Assembly (NCBI GenBank): GCA_023212725.1 | Contig: JALBYF010000021.1 | Location: 62,001-126,000, forward strand | DNA: 64,000 nucleotides | Direction: 5' to 3' | DNA from: Tranzscheliella williamsii | Taxonomy: Eukaryota > Basidiomycota > Ustilaginomycetes > Ustilaginales > Ustilaginaceae | Part shown: in pieces, positions 21,013 through 31,160 of the stretch | Layout: every line of letters begins with the position of its first letter | Position numbering within the stretch: the stretch's first letter is position 1 | Made by a program: the position numbers and the translations under genes | The notes under the pieces: generated by a model | What the model saw: the letters and a program-made list of their open reading frames with translations, nothing else | Database searches by the model: none | Told to the model about the DNA's origin: nothing

Positions 21013-22593
21013 GATGTGCGACTGGGTAACAGCTACCCTGCTCTCACTCTTGTGGAAATCGAGGAGGGAGGAGGAATAGTGAGAGTACGATGGTGGTAAG
21101 GGGAGAGGAAAAGAGATACGTGCGCTACATAGATTAAGGGCGAGACGGCGCAGAGCAAAGCAATCTTGGTCATCTCGACAGTGACGATGGTGAACCGGCC
21201 CAAAGCAGACGCAAAACGGTTGTCGGCCTTATTGGCTGAAAATTCCAGGACGGAAGCTAAAGGGGGCTGAATCACAACAATCGCCTGGAGAACTACAAAC
21301 TCCGGGAAGCTCCTGGAATTAGAAATGCAACTATGGCCCTCGCGCGGAAAGGTCTTTCGGCCAGTGACGGCAATCGAAGCCGACCCAGCGAGCACGGCCC
21401 AATCATCATGCTCGCTTTTGCTACTAATCAAGTCCTCGAAGCGCCGTTAAAATCGAAGCGCGTTGGTTGCTGCGCATTACTAACTTGAGGCGGCATTATC
21501 AGCAAATGTTCAAAAAAGGATTCTACCCCGTGCGACAAGTCTGAGGCGGTCGATATCCGTGAAAGGCGGTCCCTTCCTCCGATTCCCCACAACCTTCACT
21601 GTGCTACCTGCTGTACTACCGACTGCAAACCACGAAGATCCGGAGCTGTGCACTGACAAACACTCTCCTGCTATGGCCCGACGTGCTGGGCTTTGGCTAT
21701 TGTGGTGCAAAGGGTAGAGCGACGAGGGATACATGGTAAAGAGCGGGCCGAGGATCGTTCCGCCACACCCGGGATGACATGGAGGCGAAGTTGTGTACAA
21801 GTGCAAGCAGACTTGGCGCGTGTAACAAAGCGTAGGACGTGTACTCTTCAATTGACCGGCCATAAGCCCTTGTGTACTAGTATCGCCGACCATTGACCCC
21901 CTGGGAAGCTCGACAGCACCAGGAATGCAAGGTTTAAGCGGCTAACCTCTGTCACGATATACATGTGTTTCCCCATAGGGCTTCGCAGGATGCTATCCAT
22001 GCGTCAGGCTAACAAATGGTTTGAAAGCATGTGTCGCGCTTACAGCCAATCAGCAAGTTGACAATTGAAACAGCGGATTTACCCGAATTATGTCGTAGCT
22101 CCCTTAGCCTCCCGACGATTTCCGCAGACGACCGCCAAGTGAAAACTGCCGTGCGAGAGTTTCGCACAGATCGGCTGAGAATCCCTGCCCGATATAAATC
22201 GTACATGTCAAAAACCATTTGAGCATGTAGTGATGTGACTGCGCAGGCCATCCCTCCCACCCCGCAACAAGACCTCCTGGCAGTTACGATATGGTAAAGG
22301 TACCAACCCTAGCTAGTAAGGAACGGCTACAGTCAACGGAGATTGCTGGTAATTGAATGCATGAGGGAAGCAAGGAAACGACTGTGAGACCTTGCAGAAT
22401 CAAGGCGCCTGACGAGTCGAACCTATCGCAAGGTCATAATACAAAGCGGGAGGAAATGGAAACGCCAATGGAACTCCGTCGGACGACGAGTAAGGCTTTT
22501 CGGTGCTGAGAGCAGCTGGGTAGCAATGACGCCCAGGGCGGGCGGTGCAAACGTGCATGCCATCTTGATAGGACGAGTGAAAGAGTGATGCGT
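21013..22593. other. Intergenic region upstream of ACO1
   Basis: 1.58 kb between the ACO1 start and the RPS29 stop (both minus strand). It must hold the ACO1 promoter. Only unrecognised short frames are present, and no tRNA was identified. Confidence 0.45.
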
Positions 22594-23565
22594 TTATCGG
22601 TACTGTAAGAAAGGGAAGTGAACGAAAGATGATTGCGGGGCATCAGTAACCGTAGTCGGGGAGCAGCCTCGTAAGATAAATGGAATGGATGAGACCTACC
22701 TTGTGGAACCCGATCTGGTCGGCTCGCTCACGGAAGCACTGTCGGCAGATGTCGAGGCCGTACTTTCGGATGATACCGCCGTGGTTAGCGCAGACTCGGC
22801 TGTAGGAAGGTCAGAGAGCCAGGGGGAAACATTATTGTCAGTCACACATTCGCGCGGCATGTTCTCCTCTGAGAGGATAAGCGACAACACAAAAGCATGC
22901 CCCGACCGCCGCCCACATGACAGCGTCATATTGAAGACGAAAACTACCGAGAAGACTGTTCTAGGATCCAGAGGTTGTTCCTTTGCGGTCACCAACGACA
23001 AATAGAGCTCCCCGAAGAGGTCTTGACGCGTGACCATGCGACCAGACTCGGACAAGACGAGAGAATAACCCGCGTATGCTGCACGGGGGTACGTCGCCTC
23101 ATCAATCCCAGGCATGGTCTTTGTATCCACCCGCCAGTCAAACATGGACCAGCCCGCAACGCAGGAATCGCGGAATGTCAAGGTTCACTGAACGCCGCCA
23201 GAAGCCTGGTGTGTAATATGGATGGTCTCCTCTTCAAAACAGCAGTCGTCCCGAGGTATCTTCGCGAACCGAAGCGCACTCGAAACTCCGGCTGCTGCAG
23301 TCGTCCGGCACCTAAATCCGAATCCCACGAAAGAATGAACACGACCCTCTAGGTGGCAACAAAGAGCTGGACCAGCTTACTTCAGCTCAGCTAGCGAGCA
23401 ATGCTGTCCTTTGGGAGTCCCAATGTATCTGTGCCTCTGCGATACTGTATGTGGCGGCTCGAGGATGACGTCGATAGGTCTCATCAGGTGTTGTCATACT
23501 AACCATTTTCGGGATCCCTTTCCGAAGTTTCGGGGGTGGCTGTACCAAAGAGTGGCGAAAGTCAT
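22594..23565 (-). CDS. RPS29: 40S ribosomal protein S29 (uS14)
   Basis: Three exons on the minus strand rebuild a 56-residue protein: 23504-23565, 22700-22799 and 22594-22602. Exon 1 reads [20 protein letters not shown] and ends inside a Cys codon. Exon 2 reads [20 protein letters not shown], then [13 protein letters not shown]. Exon 3 is only 9 nt (Tyr, Arg, stop). The C-x2-C...C-x2-C zinc ribbon is intact (CRVC and CRQC), and the length equals that of yeast and human uS14. Introns of 704 and 97 bp have GTTAGT/CTACAG and GTAGGT/TTACAG ends. No long open frame reveals this gene. It is divergent from RPL4, so two ribosomal protein genes share one promoter region. Confidence 0.93.
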
Positions 23566-24108
23566 CTTGACTGTGGTATAGAAGTGATTTCTTGAGGGTA
23601 CGAGAGATGGAGGTGCAAAAGTGGAAAGATGATGGCTTCCAGCAGTGACACGGCTCGGTGCTGCGTTGCCTGGCGCTCAGCTTCTTGCTCGGCGCGAATT
23701 CGAGTTAAGCAACAGTCCCACGCCCGCACCGCGTCAAGGCCTGCCTTAGCCATACCTTTGGCCAAATATGTATAGCTCGCGGCCATGTGCGTGGGTATTG
23801 TTCGGCCGAACTTTTGGTCATCGCACGTGATCAAACCCAATTGAATTAATTCGCTTGGCAAGTCACGCGTCCATAACACTTTCGAAATGGCTGGAAAGCC
23901 GGAAGTTTTTGCCTAGGCCACTTACAACAGGAGCTCGAAGAATAGGCTCGACAGCCTCAATCCATTCAACTCCAGTCCGCCCATCTGCAACTTGCAAAGG
24001 CCTGGTTGAAGCTAGTGACAGTTGACGAGTTCGAGAGTCCCATCGTAAGGTCGCCGTCATCATCCTTCTTGGAGTCATCCATCACCCATTACCCTCAAGA
24101 TATCGACA
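23566..24108. promoter_or_regulatory. Shared divergent ribosomal-protein promoter RPS29 / RPL4
   Basis: 543 bp between divergent starts. It contains a perfect 12-bp palindrome GTTCGGCCGAAC at 23800-23811 and a CACGTG E-box at 23824-23829, 12 bp apart and near the centre. Both are good candidates for shared regulator sites. In yeasts, Cbf1-type factors bind CACGTG and appear at ribosomal protein promoters in several lineages; assignment here is inference. Confidence 0.6.
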
Positions 24109-25836
24109 ATGGCTGCTAGACCCAGTATGTATTTCCAACAAAGCATCTCGACATAAGCAGTCACAGCTCTATCAGGCATCGGTGAAGCAGCAACAGCAGC
24201 AGCAGCACCGACAGCAACACCAGCCAGGAGTAGCATCGACAAAGCATCAGCAGCACACGTGTTGGATTCATTCGTCGTCTTACTTACGCTAAGTGCGTAG
24301 GACTGTATGGAGATCAGCTAGAAGCTTGATGGGCATCTACTGTCGTTCAGTCGGGTCGATTTGGCCATATTGGAAGATGCTGGTTACACGATATTGCAGG
24401 GTGCTGCCTCGCTCAAAACAGAACGTAAAGCTGCGGTTGAGGCAGACGGATGCTGTTGTTGATGCTGCAAGCTGCTTGGCTCGTTGTCCTGGTCGCTCGA
24501 CACATGGGCAAAGTCAGCCTTTTCTGTTGAAGATATGAGAACTGACCTTGTCATCCTCCTTTCTGGCGCTTTGCTTATACAGCTGTTAACGTGAGGGGCC
24601 TCGACGGTGCGGCCTCGGGCTCGCTCCCCCTCCCCGCAGTCTTCACTGCCCCCATCCGACCTGACGTCGTCCAGTTTGTTCACAGTGAGTATCATTTGCC
24701 GGGCACTATATTGGGCCTTCGGGAATACAAGTGGATGCATCTTGCGAGGTGCTAGCGTGTCAGCCTAGTCCGAAGTACTGGCAGAGCCGGACAAACTATG
24801 GCGCAGCCACCTTTGGAACAATCTTACTAATATTGTCCCTCTCGCGTACCCCTTTCTCTTTTCAGCCAATGTTGCCAAGAACAAGCGACAGCCCTACGCC
24901 GTGTCCACCAAGGCTGGTCATCAGACCTCTGCCGAGTCTTGGGGTACTGGTCGAGCTGTTGCCCGTATCCCCCGTGTTGGTGGCGGTGGTACGCACCGAT
25001 CCGGCCAAGCCGCCTTCGGTAACATGGTCCGAGGTGGTCACATGTTTGCTCCCACCAAGCTCTGGCGACGATGGTTTGTCAAGACCAACCAGAACCAGAA
25101 GCGATACGCAACTGCCTCTGCTCTGGCTGCCACCGCTGTTCCCTCTCTCGTCCTCGCTCGAGGTCACCGAGTTGAGGAGCTCGAGGAGATCCCTCTCGTT
25201 GTAGCTGACGCCGCCGAGAGCCTCACCAAGACCAAGGAGGCCGTTGCCCTGCTTAAGTCTGTCAACGCCTACAACGATGTTGTCAAGGTTTCCAACTCGC
25301 GAAAGATCCGATCCGGTGTTGGCAAGCTCCGCAACCGACGACACAAGCAGCGACGAGGACCCCTGGTCATCTACAACCAGGATGCTGGTATCGTCAAGGC
25401 TTTCCGAAACCTGCCTGGTGTCGAGCTTTGCTCCGTCGACCGACTCAACCTCCTCCAGCTCGCCCCCGGAGGACACCTGGGCCGATTTGTCATCTTCACC
25501 CAGTCTGCCTTTGGCCGACTGGACGAGGTCTTTGCCGCCAAGTCTGGCTTCACGATGCCCCGTGCCAAGATCGCCAACACCGATGTTACCCGCATCATCA
25601 ACTCTGACGAAATCCAGTCGGTGATCCGAGCCAAGGGCCCCGCTCAGACCATCCGACCCTTCACCCAGCGAAAGAACCCGCTCAAGAACCGAGCTGTTCT
25701 CTTCCGACTCAACCCTTACGCCCAGGCTGCCATCCGATCCGAGATTCGAGCTCAGGCCCAGAAGAAGTCTGGTCTCAAGAAGGAGCCCAAGCAGCCCGTT
25801 GCCAAGGAGTTCCTCGAGCTCCTCCAGGCCAACTAA
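24109..25836 (+). CDS. RPL4: 60S ribosomal protein L4 (uL4)
   Basis: Three exons: 24109-24124, 24583-24684 and 24866-25836, coding for 362 residues. Exon 1 is 16 nt (MAARP plus one base). The first intron is 458 bp, the second 181 bp with a TACTAAT branch site. The joins give [20 protein letters not shown], then [20 protein letters not shown], as in eukaryotic uL4. The large exon has the family core with [20 protein letters not shown], which lines the peptide exit tunnel, and the eukaryote-specific C-terminal extension. Codon choice is very biased, as expected for a ribosomal gene. It is paired head-to-head with RPS29. Confidence 0.97.
24187..24245 (+). repeat. CAG/CAA-rich low-complexity tract in RPL4 intron 1
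   Basis: Imperfect AGCAGCAACAGCAGC-type runs inside the first RPL4 intron. It is not coding in the spliced model. It is a simple-sequence tract that may vary in length between strains. Confidence 0.6.
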
Positions 25837-26360
25837 ATGCAGGGTGTCTTGTTCTTTTCCTTCTTGTTCCAGTATCTTTCTTCCCACCTCCCTCTTTGAT
25901 TGCTATTATGTCACACTATAGGTGTCTGCCCAGCCTGGTGGCGCTGGCAGCCCTTCCAACCCGGTCGAGCTGAGAGAATGGGGACCCTTTGCGCCGTTTT
26001 ATTTCAGTACTTTGGATCCGAGCGTGACTCCCGCGTTCTCCCGCTTCGGCCTCCGCCGCACATGCATCTCGCCCACCCTCTCTGTCGCAGCACAGTTTGT
26101 ACACATGCCATACTCACGTCCATCCAAAAGTACTCACAATACAAAATTGCCGGCGCACCAATGCCGGCAGGCGTTCCGTTCTTTTTGCGTCCGTGGTCTG
26201 TGGGTCTGCTGTTGTGCGACTGTGGGCTGGTCAGCGGGTACTGTCGACAGGGACACACGCATGCGGGGCTGCTGCTCGGATCGGATCTGTGGAAATGCGA
26301 TGTCATGGGATGCGTGGCGGGGCGGAGTACAGTATTGGCACGAGGAGCGGCGGGGGTGGG
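25837..26360. other. Convergent 3' intergenic region RPL4 / UAP1
   Basis: 524 bp between convergent stop codons. It holds 3' UTRs only, and nothing else was recognised. Confidence 0.5.
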
Positions 26361-27833
26361 TTAGGGCTCGATGTTGCCCGAGGCGAGGGTCTGGCCGGCA
26401 AAGCGCTCGAGGCCCTCGCCGCTGTAGGTGAGCAGGGGGCTGAGCTCGACGGTGGCGCCGTCGGCGACGTGCGCGCCGGCAGCGTGTAGCCAGCGCCGCT
26501 GCTGCGCAAGCAGGTCGCGGCGCGATGTGTCCTCGTCGTCAACACCGGCGCCCTTGGCGTTCTTGAGCGGGCTGAACTCATCGCGCCGCGCCACCTCGTG
26601 CACGGCAAGCTTGTCGCCGCAGAAGGGGAAGACGTCAAAGACAAACAGCTCGAGCTTCATCCCGTTCGGCGTGCTCGGCTTGACCACCGCACCGGTCTCG
26701 AGGTCGACCGTGGGAATCTTCTTGCGCGCAATGTGGAACGCCATCTCCGCCTCGAACGCCGGCATCTCCTCTGCGAGGAACTGCGTGGTGTAAAAGTGGT
26801 TAACGATGTTGGCAGCTCGGAAGCTCAGCTCGCCGTGTGCGTCCCTGTGCTCGCTCAGCTGCTGAGGGATCTCAGAGTACTCTACGACGCAGAACTTGCC
26901 ATCTCGTAGGGCGATAACACCGACCGATTCCTTGGGGTCGGTCTTTTTGACGACCTTGACACCAGCCTGTACGTTTTGCCTGAGGCAGACACCGATGAAG
27001 ACGGGATCGCCGACCTTGACGAGGCAGTTGTCGACACCGTATGCATGCAGGTATTTAATGCCACGCTTCTCGAGGTCAGAGACGACGGTGTCAGGTGAAC
27101 CTTTGTTGTAAGGGGTTCTGAGGGCACGGTAGAGACCGCCATTGCCATCGGGAGCGGTAGCCACCTTGGCGCGTGATTCGAGGAGAATCTTGCCATCGAG
27201 GGAGAGACATGGCAAGGTGCCTTGCTCGAAAATGATGACGTTGTGCTTCTCGAGACCAAAGTAGTTGTTTTGTGCGAAGAAGGCCTCGGTGTCGTTGCGT
27301 GTTGGACCGGAGGTCATGATGTACCACGGGATGACCACGCTACCGCTTCGGCCGGCATGCTTGGCGGCGAGTCTTTGCAGAGACAGAATGCGTTCCGCTT
27401 GGATCTGGAAGAGACTCTTGTGGCTGGGGAGGCCGATATCATAACAGCCTTTGGGGGCGCTAGAGCCGAGACGGGTGCCTTGGCCGCCGGCCATCAGAAG
27501 AACGCCGACATGACCCTGCGCAATGGCGTCCAAGCCAGCCTTGCGGAACTGCTCGACCTTTTGGGGATCCGCCTCGCCGTCGATAGTGTTCTCGACCCTA
27601 GAGGATGGCGGTGGAGAGAATTCAGCCGACTTTCCCGCTCTGGCCTCCTCGTCCGCCTTGATGGCGGTCAAATACACCTTGTTAACTCGCTCTACATCGA
27701 GCCCTTGTAACTGCTCTGCCAATGTAGCCTGTTCATCGGCCGAAAGTGAGTCCCAGAAGGAGAAGAGATGGGACTGCCCAGCAGCCTCGTATTTTTGCTT
27801 GAGCGCGGAAATGTCGATGTTTGTAACCGTCAT
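26361..27833 (-). CDS. UAP1: UDP-N-acetylglucosamine pyrophosphorylase
   Basis: 490-codon single-exon gene from an ATG at 27833. The nucleotide-binding loop MAGGQGTRLG is at residues 114-123, followed by the SSAPKGCYDIGLPS segment and the IPWYIMTSGPTRNDTEAFF substrate region. All are diagnostic for eukaryotic UDP-HexNAc pyrophosphorylases (yeast Qri1). The enzyme makes UDP-GlcNAc from GlcNAc-1-phosphate and UTP for chitin, N-glycans and GPI anchors. Length fits the family. The bZIP gene lies upstream on the same strand, about 1 kb away. Confidence 0.95.
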   Translation of the reverse strand: MTVTNIDISALKQKYEAAGQSHLFSFWDSLSADEQATLAEQLQGLDVERVNKVYLTAIKADEEARAGKSAEFSPPPSSRVENTIDGEADPQKVEQFRKAGLDAIAQGHVGVLLMAGGQGTRLGSSAPKGCYDIGLPSHKSLFQIQAERILSLQRLAAKHAGRSGSVVIPWYIMTSGPTRNDTEAFFAQNNYFGLEKHNVIIFEQGTLPCLSLDGKILLESRAKVATAPDGNGGLYRALRTPYNKGSPDTVVSDLEKRGIKYLHAYGVDNCLVKVGDPVFIGVCLRQNVQAGVKVVKKTDPKESVGVIALRDGKFCVVEYSEIPQQLSEHRDAHGELSFRAANIVNHFYTTQFLAEEMPAFEAEMAFHIARKKIPTVDLETGAVVKPSTPNGMKLELFVFDVFPFCGDKLAVHEVARRDEFSPLKNAKGAGVDDEDTSRRDLLAQQRRWLHAAGAHVADGATVELSPLLTYSGEGLERFAGQTLASGNIEP

Positions 27834-28847
27834 CGCGTCTGTCAGGCTGTGACCGAGGCCGTATGCTGTGGCGAGGCAGGTGCCTTGGGAGCAAGTTAGC
27901 TCCTTGCCGATTCAGAGGATGTGTTGCGCTGCGGAAGCGAGTACGCAAAAAGGACGAATAGAGGCGCGAGGAAGCAAACCACGCTCGTGCGGCTTGAATG
28001 AGCTGCGGGCAGAAAGGGCGAGAAAGAGGGCGAGTGAGAGGGCGAAAGACAAAGAGAGGGAGAGGGAGCGGGCGAGGGATCCTTGGAAGATCGGGATGGC
28101 AGCGAGACAGGGGAACGTTCCGATTTCACCTGCAGGGAGATGTAGGGGCGTGTTGTGATGGATCGGCCGCTGTATGGCATTATTATTGACTCGCACAGCC
28201 GGATCGGGCATTCCGATTTCAATCCAGAGGTGTGTGTGAAGTGTTGTTCTCGCATGCAGCAGAAGTTATGTCTCGCTGCTGTTGGATTCGCGTGCTTTCC
28301 AGCTCTGGTTAGCCGCGCCTCTCCCTTCTTGCAGCTTTTCGCTGCAAAGACGCGATCTTCGAATTTCGCTCAATAGAACTGTTTGCAACTACGTGAGCAG
28401 AACCGCCAACCGTCTTGTCTTGTGGCCGGGCCGATAAACGTCTCAAGGATGGCTGCGATAGCTGCTAATGAGAGGATGCAGACTTTCTCACGCGCTGGAA
28501 CAAGGCTTGCTAGAGAGATAGACTGTCACATTGTATGTTGTTACAGCTGAGCGAATCGCGGCTTGCGTAGATTAAAGGGAAGAGGGTTTACATGAGGAGA
28601 TTAAAGAGCCTGGAAGTACCGATCGAAAGTGCAAGCCATGCAAAGAATAAAGCTAGTGGCAAAGTGAACCATCTTGTGGCAAGTGAGGATAAAAGGCTGC
28701 GAGGATGGCGCAGTGTGGGCGAGCAATAAAGGCAGGAGCGAAAGCGAAAACAAGGGTGATGACGACAGGACGCTCTGTGACGCACGGCAGACGCCGATGG
28801 TGAAACGACACTCGTCGCGAACATGAGTGAGTTGAAGAGGAAGCAAT
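27834..28847. promoter_or_regulatory. UAP1 upstream region with purine-rich tract
   Basis: 1 kb between the UAP1 start and the bZIP stop. 28010-28080 is an almost pure GA-rich tract on the plus strand (CT-rich on the UAP1 sense strand), about 180-250 bp upstream of the UAP1 ATG. This is typical of promoter or 5' UTR pyrimidine tracts in fungi. No gene seen. Confidence 0.5.
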
Positions 28848-31160
28848 TTAAAGACGGATCGGATCTTCGCCCCGCGCTCGTCTCCACCGGTTAGTGGCGC
28901 GCAGGATCTGTTCATCGACCATATAAGGATACTTGCGGAAGAAGCTCTCTTGGAACTCAAACCCGTCCGTGTCAAACACATCACCGGCGGGGGACCATAC
29001 CCGCAGTGCTTGAACAACCTCGTGGAAAAGTCCGTCCAGCCATTGCTGCGCTGGCTTCTGCAGACGGTGCGAGCCTTTGGGTTTATCGGTGAAACCGTAG
29101 GAATAGACACGGTTCCTGTCCGGCTGCACCACTTCGCTGTTGAAATCTTTGGTGTTCCACTTGGACATGTCTGCTACCAGAGCTGTGCGTCGCTGAACAT
29201 CTTTATCCTCCGTCGCTTCACAAGTCGTGCCATCAGCGGGGCTGAACCGCACCTCATCTTGCTCGTCATGTCCGTATCCCTCGAGCGATTGAAACGCGCT
29301 CAGGACGGTTAAGATCCGATCGCGCATCGATGGGAAAGGGATTACGGCGATTTCCACAGGGTGGAACCCAACGCGGAGCTGAGAGTCGGTAGGCATCAGA
29401 TTTTGCGGAAGATAGTAGTCGTCAGAGGATTCCAGATCGCCTTGGCGGAAGCGTGGCAGGTCATCGCTGCCTCCCATGTACGAGGGTGCAGCCCGCGCCA
29501 TGCGCAGGTTGATGATGCCAGACTTGACATGGGTGGTGAACGGCAAGATAATACTGAAGTAGAGACGGCAGACCTTGTACAGCACCAGTTCTGGTACGGC
29601 GACCATAGATGGAAAGCTCTGAGCAGCCTTCTGTCGCCTTTGGTTAAGAGAGATCTCCCACATTGCCTTTGACTTTTTGTGTGGCTGTGCCGAACGCCGT
29701 GTAGCCCTGCTGGAATTGTGGCCCGAGTTGGCCGCCGTCTCGTCTGGCGAGGGGGAGCAGCTCGAGCCGATACCCCTCCCTGTCGTGCTTTGCAGAGAGC
29801 GTGAAGGAGCGATATCGTTCTTGATCTTCACATCATTTTCCTCTTCATTGACGGAATCGAGGAGCGACGATACGCTCCCATCCCAATCTTGTGCGGTCGA
29901 AGCTTGCTCCGGAAAGCGATGGCCGACCATGGAGTTCCATTCTGTCTCTTGCGAGACGTCGTCAAGATGTGACTCGATCAAGTCGAGGTGCATGGCGCCC
30001 GAAAACTTGGTCAGGTACATCGGGTGAATCTCTTTACCATCTTCCCCCTTGATACCGGCGCCGCCCGACAAGGCATGGCTGAACTTCTTCATGTCAACTA
30101 AAGCTTGACGCAGAGCGGAATTTTCGCCCTCCAGAGTCTGAAGGCGACTTTGCTTGCGCTTTCGAGATTCTCTCTGCGACGCCTTGTTCCGCTCACGCCT
30201 CTCTGCACTGGTTTTGAAGGGTAGCGAAGAGGAGTCAAGCCCGTTTGGAGAGGACTGAGAGCCAGAAGTGTGGGGGCCACTTGAAGCTTCGGTCGGCGAC
30301 ATACGCGAGGAGTTGGGTAGAACTGCCAAACCGGTTGATGCCATCCAAGAGTCTACTGATTCCAAGCCAGATGCTTGGGACGGCAACGTGCCGGTGCCGC
30401 GCATACCGACATGAGAAGTAGGCAGAGCCTTGATGAGCTCTCCCGGGCTTCTCCGCGCTGAACTTCTGGGCGAGCTGGAAGCACGAAAGGCAGCTGAATC
30501 GTGAGCTGACCCCGTAGCCAGATAATGATTGCTTTTGAACAGTGGCGCAGACACGCCATCTTCTGCTTCGTGGAAGGCATTGTTGAGTTGACTGGCGTTG
30601 CCACTTTGACGTCTCTGGGGCAGCATTGACTGATTCACGTCTGTCTGTGGAACTTTCTGTCGCGAGAGTGGAACGGAAGTAAGGGGCTGCGAGGCCGCGA
30701 TTTGCTGGTGTTGCGTAGCATCAGCAAAGGACACTGGCTGGGATGGTAAGGTTGCAGTGTGAGAGGACGAAGAGGATCCATAGACAGGACCTGCCGTGGT
30801 GGGTATCGCTTGTGCTAACGCAGAAGACGGAGTGGGAAAATTTCCACTCTGTGGATACTCAACCATGTTGGAGAACACATGTGAGTGCGGCAGCGGAGCT
30901 GCATGATCGCGGGTGGAAGCAAAGAACCAATTTGGGACGCCACCTTCATTAGCTTCGAAAGCGCCATGATGTATATGTGAACGACTGACAGAATAGTGAT
31001 GGTTGGCGTGAGAAAATCCGGACGTGACCGGTCCGAATGACATGTTAGCCGCTCGGGGATCAGAGTCTGCCGCGCCACTGGAAGAATATGCAGCGGACGC
31101 CCTACGGTCGTGGGAAGACCCCGAAAGATGCGGAACGACGGCTGAAGGACCCATGGACAT
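28848..31160 (-). CDS. bZIP transcription factor with C-terminal DUF3425-type domain
   Basis: 770-codon single-exon gene from an ATG at 31160. The first 310 residues are Ser/Gln/His-rich and probably disordered. A basic region starts at about residue 320 (RRERNKASQRESRKRKQSR), with the bZIP pattern N-x-A-S-Q-R-x-S-R. A short leucine zipper follows (about 340-360). The C-terminal 250 residues contain helices with FPSMVAVPELVLYKVCRLYF and a final YMVDEQILRATNRWRRARG. This resembles the DUF3425 domain that follows bZIP regions in many fungal factors of the AP-1-like class. Target genes are unknown. The short zipper suggests it dimerises with help from other segments. Confidence 0.85.
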   Translation of the reverse strand: MSMGPSAVVPHLSGSSHDRRASAAYSSSGAADSDPRAANMSFGPVTSGFSHANHHYSVSRSHIHHGAFEANEGGVPNWFFASTRDHAAPLPHSHVFSNMVEYPQSGNFPTPSSALAQAIPTTAGPVYGSSSSSHTATLPSQPVSFADATQHQQIAASQPLTSVPLSRQKVPQTDVNQSMLPQRRQSGNASQLNNAFHEAEDGVSAPLFKSNHYLATGSAHDSAAFRASSSPRSSARRSPGELIKALPTSHVGMRGTGTLPSQASGLESVDSWMASTGLAVLPNSSRMSPTEASSGPHTSGSQSSPNGLDSSSLPFKTSAERRERNKASQRESRKRKQSRLQTLEGENSALRQALVDMKKFSHALSGGAGIKGEDGKEIHPMYLTKFSGAMHLDLIESHLDDVSQETEWNSMVGHRFPEQASTAQDWDGSVSSLLDSVNEEENDVKIKNDIAPSRSLQSTTGRGIGSSCSPSPDETAANSGHNSSRATRRSAQPHKKSKAMWEISLNQRRQKAAQSFPSMVAVPELVLYKVCRLYFSIILPFTTHVKSGIINLRMARAAPSYMGGSDDLPRFRQGDLESSDDYYLPQNLMPTDSQLRVGFHPVEIAVIPFPSMRDRILTVLSAFQSLEGYGHDEQDEVRFSPADGTTCEATEDKDVQRRTALVADMSKWNTKDFNSEVVQPDRNRVYSYGFTDKPKGSHRLQKPAQQWLDGLFHEVVQALRVWSPAGDVFDTDGFEFQESFFRKYPYMVDEQILRATNRWRRARGEDPIRL

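Noticed and set aside
22405..22435. T-arm-like GGTTCGACT on the minus strand
   Set aside because: The five bases on each side do not pair and no A box lies at the right distance.
23380..23490. C/D snoRNA in the first RPS29 intron (TGATGA and CTGA on the minus strand)
   Set aside because: The boxes exist but the flanks do not pair into a terminal stem and no internal D'/C' pair is present.
24862..25887. 341-codon minus-strand open frame
   Set aside because: Antisense of RPL4, whose extreme codon bias explains it.
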